This document shows, piece by piece, positions 7,132 to 13,980 of a DNA stretch of 13,980 nucleotides (position 1 is its first letter; each line of letters starts with the position of its first letter). The notes beneath the pieces are model-generated. The model made no database searches and was not told where the DNA came from. It worked only from the letters and a program-made list of their open reading frames with translations. Origin of the DNA: an uncultured euryarchaeote. Its GTDB lineage: Archaea > Thermoplasmatota > Poseidoniia > Poseidoniales > Poseidoniaceae. The translations under genes were made by a program, and so were the position numbers. The DNA lies in contig CALGEM010000343.1 in assembly GCA_937881505.1 (NCBI GenBank), forward strand, positions 1-13,980, written 5' to 3'.

Positions 7132-8371
7132 TCGGCATTGAATGCTCAGGTTTCCACATTGAAAAGATCAAACCTGAGAAGATCATGATGCTTGAAAACA
7201 ACATGATGCCGTTTTGAATGCCAAGGTTAGTGTGCTCCATCAAATAACCTGCAACACTGGTGGATGTTGAAAAGGCAACAGACAAAATCAACATGTCAAC
7301 CGAGAACACACGCCCGCGAACCTCATCCTCCACCCATTGCTGCATCATCACGGTAGAGAGCACCCAATTGGCTCCACTGGCGCTGTGGGCGAGGATGACC
7401 AAGACGACGGTCAACCAAAGAGCGTAAGGGACGCTCAATCCAACAAAGAAATAGATGCAACCGGATAAAACGATGAGATGTCCAACCAGTGCAGGCCATC
7501 GCTCCTCGTCGGTAAAGAACGCCCTCGCAACAATGGGCCCAAGGCCCGTACCTACGCCCCTGGCAAAGAAGAATAAACCAAAGCCAAATGCTGCACCATA
7601 GCCCTGCACATCAGCGCCCATGAGCACCAAATATACACCCGCTAAACCTCCCCCGGCGATGTTCCATGAGGCTTTGGCGAAGACGATACGGAAGAGGGGC
7701 GGTTGGCTCCTGATGCGCAACCAACCGCGTTTGATGTTAGCATAGGCTGTTGAGAACCAAGGACCCTTCATGGACGGGTCGATGGTTTGCGGCAAAGTCA
7801 ACTTGATGAGAAAGAGGGTCCCAAACAGAAAGGTCAGCGAATCGACGATGAAGGCAGCACTGGTCCCCCAAATGGAGACGACCACACCACCTAACATGGC
7901 GCCGATGCACAAGGCGGTGGACCACGATGCGGCATCGAGGGCATTTGCTGTGGCTAAGTCCTCCTCAGAAACCACGTTCGGTAGCGAGGCGCGTTCAGCC
8001 GTCATGTAAACGCCGTGCAGCACCATCATGACGCCAGAAAGACCAATCATCCACACGATATCACTGGCATCGTTGACCAACAAGAACACCAAAGCCAGCA
8101 CCGCTTGCATGAGGTTTGATACAATCATGAGCATTTTCCGATTATACCGGTCCGCCATGAGGCCAATCAAGGGCTGGAGGAGTGCAAATCCAGCCATACG
8201 AACGGTGAACAGCAGCCCAAGGAGAAATTCGCTTTCTGTATACTCAAGGATAAGGAAAAACAAGGCAATGGTGTTGAACCATTCTCCGAGCATCGATATG
8301 ACGGCAGCAATCCACAGTCGTCGAAACTCACGATTCTCACGAATCAATTGCGAATATGTTCGGGAGGCCAT
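7085..8371 (-). CDS. MFS transporter (EntS/MFS_3-like)
   Basis: A 428-residue polytopic membrane protein with about 12 hydrophobic segments, the usual size for the major facilitator superfamily. Motif A, GLMADRYNRK, lies between the second and third helices at residues 70-79. The opening REFRRLWIAAVISMLGEWFN is typical of the EntS-like exporter group (MFS_3), often annotated as drug or siderophore efflux. The substrate is unknown. ATG 8371 overlaps the stop of the upstream oxidoreductase gene (TGATG), with GGAGGAGGAG at 8374-8383 just before it; a GTG one codon upstream is possible. It is the last gene of the minus-strand run from MBF1. Its final 47 bases overlap the convergent peptidase gene. 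Linkage suggests transport of something connected with the oxidoreductase, but that is inference. Confidence 0.88.
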   Translation of the reverse strand: MASRTYSQLIRENREFRRLWIAAVISMLGEWFNTIALFFLILEYTESEFLLGLLFTVRMAGFALLQPLIGLMADRYNRKMLMIVSNLMQAVLALVFLLVNDASDIVWMIGLSGVMMVLHGVYMTAERASLPNVVSEEDLATANALDAASWSTALCIGAMLGGVVVSIWGTSAAFIVDSLTFLFGTLFLIKLTLPQTIDPSMKGPWFSTAYANIKRGWLRIRSQPPLFRIVFAKASWNIAGGGLAGVYLVLMGADVQGYGAAFGFGLFFFARGVGTGLGPIVARAFFTDEERWPALVGHLIVLSGCIYFFVGLSVPYALWLTVVLVILAHSASGANWVLSTVMMQQWVEDEVRGRVFSVDMLILSVAFSTSTSVAGYLMEHTNLGIQNGIMLFSSIMIFSGLIFSMWKPEHSMPIIQPEDNARVYKQAE

Positions 8372-10725
8372 CACTCCTCCTCCAAGGGCATGGAGGAATC
8401 AGCGAGTGTACAAACAATCCATTTCGAAGTTGGTGTGTTGGAGATATCGGCTGTGGAATGAAGAGGGACCAAGCTATTGGCTTCAGGAAAGTAGGCAGCT
8501 AGATTTCTGCGTGGAATTTCATAAGGTACGACGAGCCAATCATTTGAATGCCTAACCTCGTCGTTGAAGTGACTGGTGATGTTCACACGCTGACGAGATT
8601 TCCATCCTCTTTCAATCATGTCTTTTGCGTTCATGAACAACACCCTTCGATGGCCGCTTACGCCTCGGTATCGGTCGTTTAACCCATAGATGGTGGTGTT
8701 GTACTGATCATGACTTCGCAAGGTCATCAACACATATTGGTCATCTTCTATTTGAACATCCGGCAATGCGTGTGTAGTAAATTGGGCGCGACCGTTTGCG
8801 GTAGCGAAGGATTGCGTATCCTTTGGAGGATTCGGGAGGGAAAAACCGTTGGGCTCGCGTACGCGCTCGTTGTAGTTGTCAAAGCCGTTCAACGATCGTT
8901 CCATCAGGGACCGAATATTGTCATAATTTGAGACCAAATCAAGCCAATCCAAGTGTTCATTGCCAAGGGTTGCAGCAGCCATTTGGGCAACAATCCAAGG
9001 CTCGCTTCGCAAGTCAGGGGATGCAGGATGTAAACGACCCATGGACCGGTGAACCTGCCCCATTGAATTTTCAACACTGACGAACTGCTCACCTTTGGAT
9101 TGAATATCTCTCTCCGTGCGTCCAAGGCACGGCAAAATCAACGCTTCTTTTCCAGTGATGAGGTGCGAGCGATTTAATTTGGTTGAAACTTGAACCGTGA
9201 GGCCGATCTTTTGAATGGCTTTGGCCGTCAAATCGGTGTCTGGTGTAGCCGATAGGAAATTACCTCCCATGCAAAAGAAGACATCCACTTTTCCATCTTG
9301 CATGGCATCAATGGCGTGAACGACATCGTATCCATGGTCACGGGGCAAATCAAACCCAAGTCCTGTTTCCATACGGTCAAGGAAGGCTTCTGTTGGCGCC
9401 TCCCAAATCCCCACCGTTCGGTCACCCTGAACGTTTGAATGGCCTCGTACAGGGCAGAATCCTGCACCTTTTCGACCAACATGGCCATTCATCAACAGAA
9501 GATTGACCACTTCTTGAATCACGGCCACACCGTTTCGGTGTTGTGTTAATCCCATGGCCCAGCAAGCGATGGTGGCTTTGGAATTGGCCAGCATTTTTCC
9601 GGCGATACGAATGTCGTGCTCTGAGAGGCCGGAATCCGCTGTAATCGTCTCCCAGGATATGTCCTTAGCAGCTTCGGCCATGGCCTCAAATCCATCCGTT
9701 TTTTGGTTGATGAACTCACGGTCGAGGGCCCCCGCCTCCAATTGGATTTTGATGAGGCCCTTGATGAGTGCAGCGTCACCTCCAATTCGGACAGGGAGGT
9801 GAATATCTGCCAGCGTGGTGGCTCGCAAATCTCCTTTCATGTAATCTTGAGGATGTTTAAATCTCGTCAATCCTGCTTCGGGAAGAGGGTTGACGTGGAT
9901 GATTCGCGCTCCTTGTCGTTTCGCATCTCGAAGAGCGGTCAGCATGCGGGGGTGATTTGTTCCTGGATTTTGTCCAATGACGAGTATGGTATCCGCATGA
10001 AGAAAATCATCAAGAGATACAGTGCCTTTTCCGATTCCAATGGTTTGGCCGAGCCCCTTACCGCTTGACTCATGACACATGTTTGAACAGTCTGGCAAGT
10101 TATTGGTCCCAAAAGCACGAACGAAGGCTTGGTAGAGAAATGCGGCTTCATTGCTGGTGCGGCCAGAGGTGTAGAACACGGCATTGTCAGGCGAAGAACA
10201 TGCTTTCAAGGCCGATGCAATTTTTCCAAATGCGTTTTCCCAAGAAATGGATTCGTATCTTGAAGAATTGGGCGCCAAGTAGACCGGGTGGGAGATCCGC
10301 CCAAGATTATTCAATTCAAAATCACTCATTTCAGCGAGTTTTTGAACAGAATGTTGACCGAGATAGGCTGGCGTCACATTGGCTTTCATCGCTTCATCCG
10401 CAACTGCTTTTGCACCGTTTTCACAGAATTCAAACGCGGTACGATGGTCTGGGTCGGGCCAAGCACAACCCGGACAATCAAATCCTTCTTTTTGATTCAC
10501 CATCCGAAGCGTTTTGATGGTCTTCACAGGGCCCATTTTTGACAAACCATGAATGGCTGATGATGTAACAGCAGGGATGCCTGCTGCTTTTTTCTTGGGC
10601 TTCTTCAACTTCAAACGCACGCTATCGGGAGGCGTTCGAGCACGTGGTTCTGGACGAATGGTAAGCCCCCCATGTTGATGGCGTGTGCCGCCCTTCTCAA
10701 TGGTTCCGCTGAATCCTTCCGTCAA
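8371..10725 (-). CDS. Molybdopterin oxidoreductase, YdeP / formate dehydrogenase-alpha-like
   Basis: A 784-residue enzyme of the FdhF-like alpha-subunit family that includes E. coli YdeP. It binds bis-molybdopterin guanine dinucleotide and probably one iron-sulfur cluster. The family signature GFDCPGCAWPDPDHR (81-95) with CENGAKA (101-107) gives C84, C87 and C101. C217 in NMCHESSGKGL (215-225) aligns with the Cys/selenocysteine Mo ligand of formate dehydrogenases. The molybdopterin dinucleotide-binding domain is at the C-terminus (about 670-784: LMTLRSHDQYNTTIYGLNDR). No NADH- or ferredoxin-linked partner is adjacent, so the acceptor and even the substrate are open. The listed start is TTG 10725, overlapping fdhD by 29 bases, with only a weak upstream GGG. 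GTG 10620 (residue 36) is the alternative. The ATG at residue 64 would remove the conserved AAGIPAV segment. A Lys-rich stretch (41-46) lies in the N-terminal extension. Confidence 0.88.
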   Translation of the reverse strand: MTEGFSGTIEKGGTRHQHGGLTIRPEPRARTPPDSVRLKLKKPKKKAAGIPAVTSSAIHGLSKMGPVKTIKTLRMVNQKEGFDCPGCAWPDPDHRTAFEFCENGAKAVADEAMKANVTPAYLGQHSVQKLAEMSDFELNNLGRISHPVYLAPNSSRYESISWENAFGKIASALKACSSPDNAVFYTSGRTSNEAAFLYQAFVRAFGTNNLPDCSNMCHESSGKGLGQTIGIGKGTVSLDDFLHADTILVIGQNPGTNHPRMLTALRDAKRQGARIIHVNPLPEAGLTRFKHPQDYMKGDLRATTLADIHLPVRIGGDAALIKGLIKIQLEAGALDREFINQKTDGFEAMAEAAKDISWETITADSGLSEHDIRIAGKMLANSKATIACWAMGLTQHRNGVAVIQEVVNLLLMNGHVGRKGAGFCPVRGHSNVQGDRTVGIWEAPTEAFLDRMETGLGFDLPRDHGYDVVHAIDAMQDGKVDVFFCMGGNFLSATPDTDLTAKAIQKIGLTVQVSTKLNRSHLITGKEALILPCLGRTERDIQSKGEQFVSVENSMGQVHRSMGRLHPASPDLRSEPWIVAQMAAATLGNEHLDWLDLVSNYDNIRSLMERSLNGFDNYNERVREPNGFSLPNPPKDTQSFATANGRAQFTTHALPDVQIEDDQYVLMTLRSHDQYNTTIYGLNDRYRGVSGHRRVLFMNAKDMIERGWKSRQRVNITSHFNDEVRHSNDWLVVPYEIPRRNLAAYFPEANSLVPLHSTADISNTPTSKWIVCTLADSSMPLEEE
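8374..8383 (-). promoter_or_regulatory. Ribosome binding site of the MFS gene
   Basis: The run GGAGGAGGAG on the minus strand also encodes the final Glu residues of the oxidoreductase. It stands directly before the overlapping TGATG junction, which supports ATG 8371 and reinitiation after the upstream stop. Confidence 0.6.
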
Positions 10726-11491
10726 CAGGCCCTATTACGACTGCTCGGCCACCCTTCGCAAAGGAGACCAAGGTCATGTTCGAAGAACGTGCAGTTTTGA
10801 TGGCTAAACTCGAAGCTGCGCCGATCGATGCAATGATTGGTATGTTCATACGGGCCGACTTTGCAACGATGTCCCAGCCGCAACGACCCGATAAGAGAAG
10901 GGCGACAGGTTGCCCTGCTTCTTTGGATTTCAACCATGCACCCATGACTTTGTCAACGGCATTATGCCGACCAATATCTTCGCGAATCAGAAGTTCGGAT
11001 TTGGTGTTGAACATGAGCCCAGCTGCATGCATGCCGCCTGTTGCCTCAAAACCGGGTTGTTGAGAACGCATGTTTTCCAAGGAATTAATTAATTCTTGAA
11101 CATCAAAAACTGGCGCAGGCGCAGTAACTGGAGGTGTTTGTTCAACAAGGGTACTCAATCGGTCTTGTTCACATCCACCGCATGAGGTGGTGACGATGGT
11201 GCTACGAGATGAATGAAGAAATTCACCCTGGACCTCAACATGTATGTGATACTCTTCATCATCGGACTCGATACGAATACGATGTCCATCGGCAGGAGGA
11301 TAAAGGTCGTATTCACATCTCAAATGGCCAGTAGCGAGGTCTTCCAAATTATCTGGTGATGCAAGCAAACTCGTCACATGCGACGCGTTGACATGGATGT
11401 GAACGAGGCTTTCGGACGCGATGATTTCAGCGTCAAGCGTTACAGCCCCCTCATTGAAGCGATGAACAGTCTGACGCAATGTGTTCTTCAT
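10697..11491 (-). CDS. fdhD: Formate dehydrogenase accessory sulfurtransferase FdhD
   Basis: FdhD passes sulfur from a cysteine desulfurase to the bis-MGD cofactor of formate dehydrogenase-type enzymes, which is needed for activity. The product has 264 residues. The two reactive cysteines are C104 and C107 in TTSCGGC (102-107), a C-G-G-C form of the usual CGVC. Family blocks follow: TGGMHAAGL (about 151-159), REDIGRHNAVDKV (about 169-181), LLLSGRCGWDIVAK and IPIIASIGAASSLAI. ATG 11491 overlaps the tsr3 stop as ATGA, with GAGGGGGA at 11501-11508 as ribosome binding site. It overlaps the downstream oxidoreductase by 29 bases. Immediate linkage to that enzyme says which client it serves. In the SGR block, CGWDI replaces the more common S-x-E pattern; the effect is unknown. 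Confidence 0.95.
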   Translation of the reverse strand: MKNTLRQTVHRFNEGAVTLDAEIIASESLVHIHVNASHVTSLLASPDNLEDLATGHLRCEYDLYPPADGHRIRIESDDEEYHIHVEVQGEFLHSSRSTIVTTSCGGCEQDRLSTLVEQTPPVTAPAPVFDVQELINSLENMRSQQPGFEATGGMHAAGLMFNTKSELLIREDIGRHNAVDKVMGAWLKSKEAGQPVALLLSGRCGWDIVAKSARMNIPIIASIGAASSLAIKTARSSNMTLVSFAKGGRAVVIGPVDGRIQRNH

Positions 11492-12048
11492 CCCTCTTCA
11501 TCCCCCTCGCGGAGATGGTCAAGGTCGAAAAAATCAAACTGTAAAGCGACCAACTCTTGACTGGATGTTGCCTCTGAATACGCATCAAGAGGTTCCTTAT
11601 TCAGTTCAAAGAAACGTTGGCCCCATCGAAATGAACCGAGTATTTGTTCCGCTTGTTCACGATAACCAACAAGATAGAGAACGGCTGCCATTGCCTCTGC
11701 GGTTGTCAATTTACCAGGTTTCCCCCAGTTGACCGGATTCGCTGCGAGCAAGAGAGGGAGCATGCGAGGTTGTAACCGAGTTCGTTTCATCACGGCCTCA
11801 ACTGATGTCTCGATATGTGCCCAACTACAATCCAACCCGACCAAAGCACCGTTTTGTTCCTTGAGAAGGGCGTGGTCTTCTGGCCCAAAGACCTTACCAC
11901 ACAGTGGTTCGAGTATGATGCCTTTTTTGGGGAGGGTTTTGATGGATTTGTGGAGGCGCATATCGCCACGTTTTGATGCGAGGACAGCCGTGTTCTTTTT
12001 TGGATCGTCCTGAGCCAACCACAAGGCATGAACGGAAACGGGGCGCAA
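11488..12048 (-). CDS. tsr3: Tsr3-family rRNA aminocarboxypropyltransferase
   Basis: Tsr3 transfers the 3-amino-3-carboxypropyl group of S-adenosylmethionine to a uridine-type base of small-subunit rRNA. The product has 186 residues, about the length of archaeal Tsr3. N-terminal LAQDDPKKNTAVLASKRG (11-28) is the family's opening. GLDCSWAHIE is at 71-80. LPLLLAANPVNWGKPGKL, TTAEAMAAVLY (97-125) and FRWGQRFFELN (140-150) are the most conserved blocks. The start is TTG 12048: GAGGTGA lies just upstream, no ATG occurs before the conserved QDDPKK, and MBF1 ends only four bases earlier. The stop overlaps the fdhD start (ATGA). The tail is acidic. It is the second gene of the MBF1-to-MFS run. Confidence 0.95.
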   Translation of the reverse strand: MRPVSVHALWLAQDDPKKNTAVLASKRGDMRLHKSIKTLPKKGIILEPLCGKVFGPEDHALLKEQNGALVGLDCSWAHIETSVEAVMKRTRLQPRMLPLLLAANPVNWGKPGKLTTAEAMAAVLYLVGYREQAEQILGSFRWGQRFFELNKEPLDAYSEATSSQELVALQFDFFDLDHLREGDEEG

Positions 12049-12052
12049 ACCT

Positions 12053-12535
12053 TCACCTCAAATCGTTGAGATAATCTCCAAATGTCATGCCTCTCGATGG
12101 TCCTGCATTGACGTGGCGGGATTCTTCAGCCGTGCGTTCAACCATCAGCTTGATGTTCAAGACGCGTTCAAATTTTCGCACCACGGCATCCGTCGGATGT
12201 TTGCCGGATTCTGCTGCTTTGATGATGTTGACCGTTTCAGCCATTTTCTTTGCCAATTGTTGCTGACTCCACTGGCGGTCACTGCGAGCTTTAGCAATAC
12301 GCTTGTGAAAATCAGACGCTAATTCCGTTGCAGAACGCGTCATGATGTCGTTTTTCTTTTTCCGAGGCGATGGAGCGGATGCAAATGAACGAGAGCGCTT
12401 CAACCCAGGGGCCTCAGATTTAGGAGCAAGGTTCATTTTCTCAATACAGCGGGCACAGGCAGCAACTTCCGTTTTTCCAGTTGGTACCCGTTTAACACCA
12501 ACCTTCACTGCTCCACAGAGTTCACATTCGCCCAT
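12053..12535 (-). CDS. Multiprotein bridging factor 1 (archaeal MBF1)
   Basis: Archaeal MBF1 is a transcription/translation-linked factor built from a zinc ribbon and a Cro-type helix-turn-helix. From ATG 12535 the product has 160 residues. Zinc ligands are C4/C7 and C27/C30 (ECELCG and ACARC). A basic, low-complexity linker (RSRSFASAPSPRKKK, about 47-61) joins them to the helix-turn-helix at about 77-131 (KARSDRQWSQQQLAKKMAET, then AAESGKHPTDAVVRKFERVL). The C-terminal MTFGDYLNDLR (150-160) is typical of the family. The frame is open to 12595, but archaeal MBF1 proteins begin at M-x-C-E-x-C-G, so the later ATG is chosen. It heads a likely five-gene operon and is divergent from PAN; no clear Shine-Dalgarno is seen. 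Confidence 0.93.
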   Translation of the reverse strand: MGECELCGAVKVGVKRVPTGKTEVAACARCIEKMNLAPKSEAPGLKRSRSFASAPSPRKKKNDIMTRSATELASDFHKRIAKARSDRQWSQQQLAKKMAETVNIIKAAESGKHPTDAVVRKFERVLNIKLMVERTAEESRHVNAGPSRGMTFGDYLNDLR

Positions 12536-12642
12536 GGCATTGAACTCTTGGTCACGCTCTTTGAACCCTTTGTTGTCGCCGACATGCAGGCACAAACCAC
12601 ACAGACCTTATACACAGTCGGCTTTTGGTTGAAATGATAGGC
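12536..12642. promoter_or_regulatory. Divergent MBF1 / PAN promoter region
   Basis: A TATA-like element CTTATACA (12607-12614) reads almost the same on both strands (TTATACA / TGTATAA). On the plus strand its centre is about 32 bases from the PAN ATG at 12643, so the transcript would start at or within a few bases of that codon, with no Shine-Dalgarno: a leaderless or near-leaderless message. On the minus strand the same element would give MBF1 a leader of about 50 bases. Use in both directions is inference. Confidence 0.5.
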
Positions 12643-13863
12643 ATGGGTACGGATGTAGAACGCACCGATGGTAAAATGCCAAACAATGCGGATGATGACC
12701 TCCGCTCCCTTGAAGAAGCGTATTCCGACCTTCGAGAAGAAACGCAACAACTCATCAATGAACGGACCAGTTTGGAAGCTGAAATGCGTACACTTCGCAA
12801 GAAAATTGAGCGCCTTGAAGAAAATGTCAACTTGTTGAAAATGCCACCCCTCATCGTAGGCCACATCCAAGATATTCTCGACCATGAGCGCGCCATCGTC
12901 CGTTCATCAAACGGCACGGTATTCCAAGTATCGCTTAACCAGCGCCTTGACCCTGATAAACTCAAACCAGGCACACGGGTTGCCTTGAATCAAGACAGTT
13001 TGTCGGTTGTTGAACTCCTGCACGAAGCATGGGACCCAATGGTCAGTGGGGCTGAAATGGTGGAAAAACCAACCATCACCTACGCAGATGTTGCCGGTCT
13101 TGATGAGCAAGTTGAATCTGTTAGGGAGGCCATTGAATTGCCGCTTGTTAAACCAGAATTGTTCGAGAAGGTCGGTATTGTACCGCCAAAGGGCGTTCTC
13201 CTCGTCGGGCCGCCTGGTTGTGGCAAAACGCTCCTGGCAAAGGCCGTGGCCAATCACACCGAGGCCACTTTTATCCGAATGGTTGGAAGTGAACTCGCCC
13301 AAAAGTACATTGGCGAAGGTGGTCGAATGGTCCGCGAATTGTTTTCTCTTGCGAAAGAAAAGGCCCCAAGCGTCATTTTCCTCGATGAAATAGATGCAAT
13401 TGGTGCCAAACGACTTGATGGTTCCACCAGCGGTGACCGTGAAGTTCAGCGAACATTGATGCAATTGCTTGCAGAATTGGACGGGTTTGATGCGCTTCAA
13501 GATGTCAAGATCATCGCGGCCACCAACCGCCCCGACATCCTCGATGATGCTCTTCTAAGGCCCGGACGGTTTGATAGAGTGATTGAGATTCCGATTCCCG
13601 ATGATGCGTCGAGAAAGGCCATTCTGTCCGTTCACCTTAGCAATATGAACACAAAGAAAATCAACATTGGTCGTATTGTTGACCGCACGAAGGGTTATTC
13701 CGGTGCTGAACTCAAAGCAACCTGTGTTGAAGCAGGCATGATTGCCATTCGAGATGAACGTTCTTCTGTTTCAAGCCAAGACATGATGGACGCGATCTCT
13801 CGTTTGGACAAGAAAAGGGCGCAAGGCACGAGTGTTCGGTCCCCCGAAGCACTGTATTCGTGA
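12643..13863 (+). CDS. pan: Proteasome-activating nucleotidase (PAN)
   Basis: PAN is the hexameric AAA+ ATPase that unfolds substrates and opens the gate of the archaeal 20S proteasome. From ATG 12643 it has 406 residues, close to the usual 400-430. In order: an N-terminal coiled coil (about 15-66), the KMPP turn (67-70) where PAN carries its conserved proline, an OB domain (about 70-130), then the AAA+ module. Walker A is GPPGCGKT (189-196), the pore loop is KYIGEGG (221-227, Y222), Walker B is FLDEID (246-251), sensor 1 is in ATNRPD (293-298) and the arginine fingers are R306 and R309 in LLRPGRFDR. The C-terminus Leu-Tyr-Ser is an HbYX motif for docking into the 20S ring. Upstream in-frame ATG 12634 or TTG 12625 are alternatives, but the TATA-like element is best spaced for 12643. 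Confidence 0.95.
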   Translation: MGTDVERTDGKMPNNADDDLRSLEEAYSDLREETQQLINERTSLEAEMRTLRKKIERLEENVNLLKMPPLIVGHIQDILDHERAIVRSSNGTVFQVSLNQRLDPDKLKPGTRVALNQDSLSVVELLHEAWDPMVSGAEMVEKPTITYADVAGLDEQVESVREAIELPLVKPELFEKVGIVPPKGVLLVGPPGCGKTLLAKAVANHTEATFIRMVGSELAQKYIGEGGRMVRELFSLAKEKAPSVIFLDEIDAIGAKRLDGSTSGDREVQRTLMQLLAELDGFDALQDVKIIAATNRPDILDDALLRPGRFDRVIEIPIPDDASRKAILSVHLSNMNTKKINIGRIVDRTKGYSGAELKATCVEAGMIAIRDERSSVSSQDMMDAISRLDKKRAQGTSVRSPEALYS

Positions 13864-13908
13864 GATTCGGCAAAGAACATTCAAAGACCCAAGGCCTTGC
13901 CACGAGGC

Positions 13909-13980
13909 ATGGTTTCTCAACTGGTTGAATGTGTCCCCAACATCTCTGAAGGCCGGGATCAAGAAAAGATTGGCCTCATT
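13909..13980 (+). CDS. Probable glutamate formimidoyltransferase, N-terminal fragment
   Basis: ATG 13909 opens a frame of 24 codons that runs off the window end. It reads MVSQLVECVPNISEGRDQEK and then IGLI. The phrase VECVPN-SEGRD is the well-conserved beginning of glutamate formimidoyltransferase (FtcD N-domain). That enzyme moves the formimidoyl group of N-formimidoyl-L-glutamate, a histidine breakdown product, to tetrahydrofolate. The start lies 45 bases after the PAN stop on the same strand. Only a short GAGG very close to the ATG is available as a ribosome site. Its presence near hutUH supports a complete histidine pathway. Whether the gene also carries the cyclodeaminase domain cannot be seen. 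Confidence 0.82.
   Translation, partial: MVSQLVECVPNISEGRDQEKIGLI

Noticed and set aside
8028..8555. 175-codon plus-strand open frame across the MFS/oxidoreductase junction
   Set aside because: It is antisense to two well-supported genes, and its product is Arg/Ser-rich without domain features.
10065..10517. 150-codon plus-strand open frame opposite the oxidoreductase
   Set aside because: It mirrors the iron-sulfur and CHESSG coding region and is Cys/His/Arg-rich only because of that.
8371..10725. Selenocysteine (in-frame TGA) in the oxidoreductase
   Set aside because: The position that is selenocysteine in some formate dehydrogenases is a plain Cys (C217), and no internal TGA interrupts the frame.
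12536..12595. 20-residue N-terminal extension of MBF1
   Set aside because: Archaeal MBF1 begins at the zinc ribbon; the extension is unlike the family and would cover the leader of the gene.
12907..13500. 197-codon minus-strand open frame opposite PAN
   Set aside because: It is antisense to the OB and AAA+ domains of PAN and has no recognisable motif or ribosome site.
1..13980. CRISPR array, tRNA/rRNA genes, insertion sequence or phage module
   Set aside because: No regularly spaced direct repeats, no tRNA-like cloverleaf sequence, and no transposase, integrase or terminal inverted repeats were found by reading.

Overview
The window most likely comes from a planktonic archaeon of the Marine Group II / Poseidoniales type (Euryarchaeota). 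It is archaeal because it carries a proteasome-activating nucleotidase (PAN) with a C-terminal HbYX motif, an archaeal MBF1 (zinc ribbon plus Cro-type helix-turn-helix), the rRNA aminocarboxypropyltransferase Tsr3 and a DUF835-type protein. The narrower placement is inferred from the compact, heavily overlapping gene layout, the zinc-ribbon/EF-hand protein, the membrane-anchored S15 peptidase and the bacterial-looking catabolic genes. No RNA gene, CRISPR array, insertion sequence or phage gene is visible, and almost all of the sequence is coding.

Layout. At 1-580 (minus, cut by the window start) lies a protein with two tandem zinc ribbons, an EF-hand pair and a very acidic tail. It diverges from a DUF835-like protein at 697-1563. 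That gene meets, tail to tail with a 12-base overlap, the minus-strand operon hutU-hutH (5134-1552), which encodes the first two steps of histidine breakdown. Divergent from hutU is a membrane-anchored S15/CocE-type peptidase (5242-7131), whose end overlaps the convergent MFS transporter gene by 47 bases.

The transporter is the last gene of a five-gene minus-strand run read from 12535 down to 7085: MBF1, Tsr3, FdhD, a YdeP/formate-dehydrogenase-alpha-like molybdopterin oxidoreductase, and the MFS transporter. Junctions are a 4-base gap or overlaps throughout, so co-transcription is likely. Divergent from MBF1 is PAN (12643-13863). It is followed after 45 bases by the first 24 codons of a probable glutamate formimidoyltransferase, cut by the window end.

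How the parts fit. HutH deaminates histidine to urocanate and HutU hydrates urocanate to imidazolonepropionate. A formimidoyltransferase would act on formimidoylglutamate at the end of the same pathway, passing the one-carbon unit to a folate or similar carrier. Imidazolonepropionase (HutI) is not in the window. An exported peptidase could supply amino acids, which suits a protein-degrading heterotroph. The oxidoreductase with its FdhD sulfurtransferase is a second metabolic module with no visible electron-transfer partner. Its position behind a transcription coactivator and an rRNA modification gene is the oddest arrangement here. I see no convincing wholly new system. The most interesting points are that mixed operon, the long (eukaryote-type) urocanase in an archaeon, and the zinc-ribbon/EF-hand protein.
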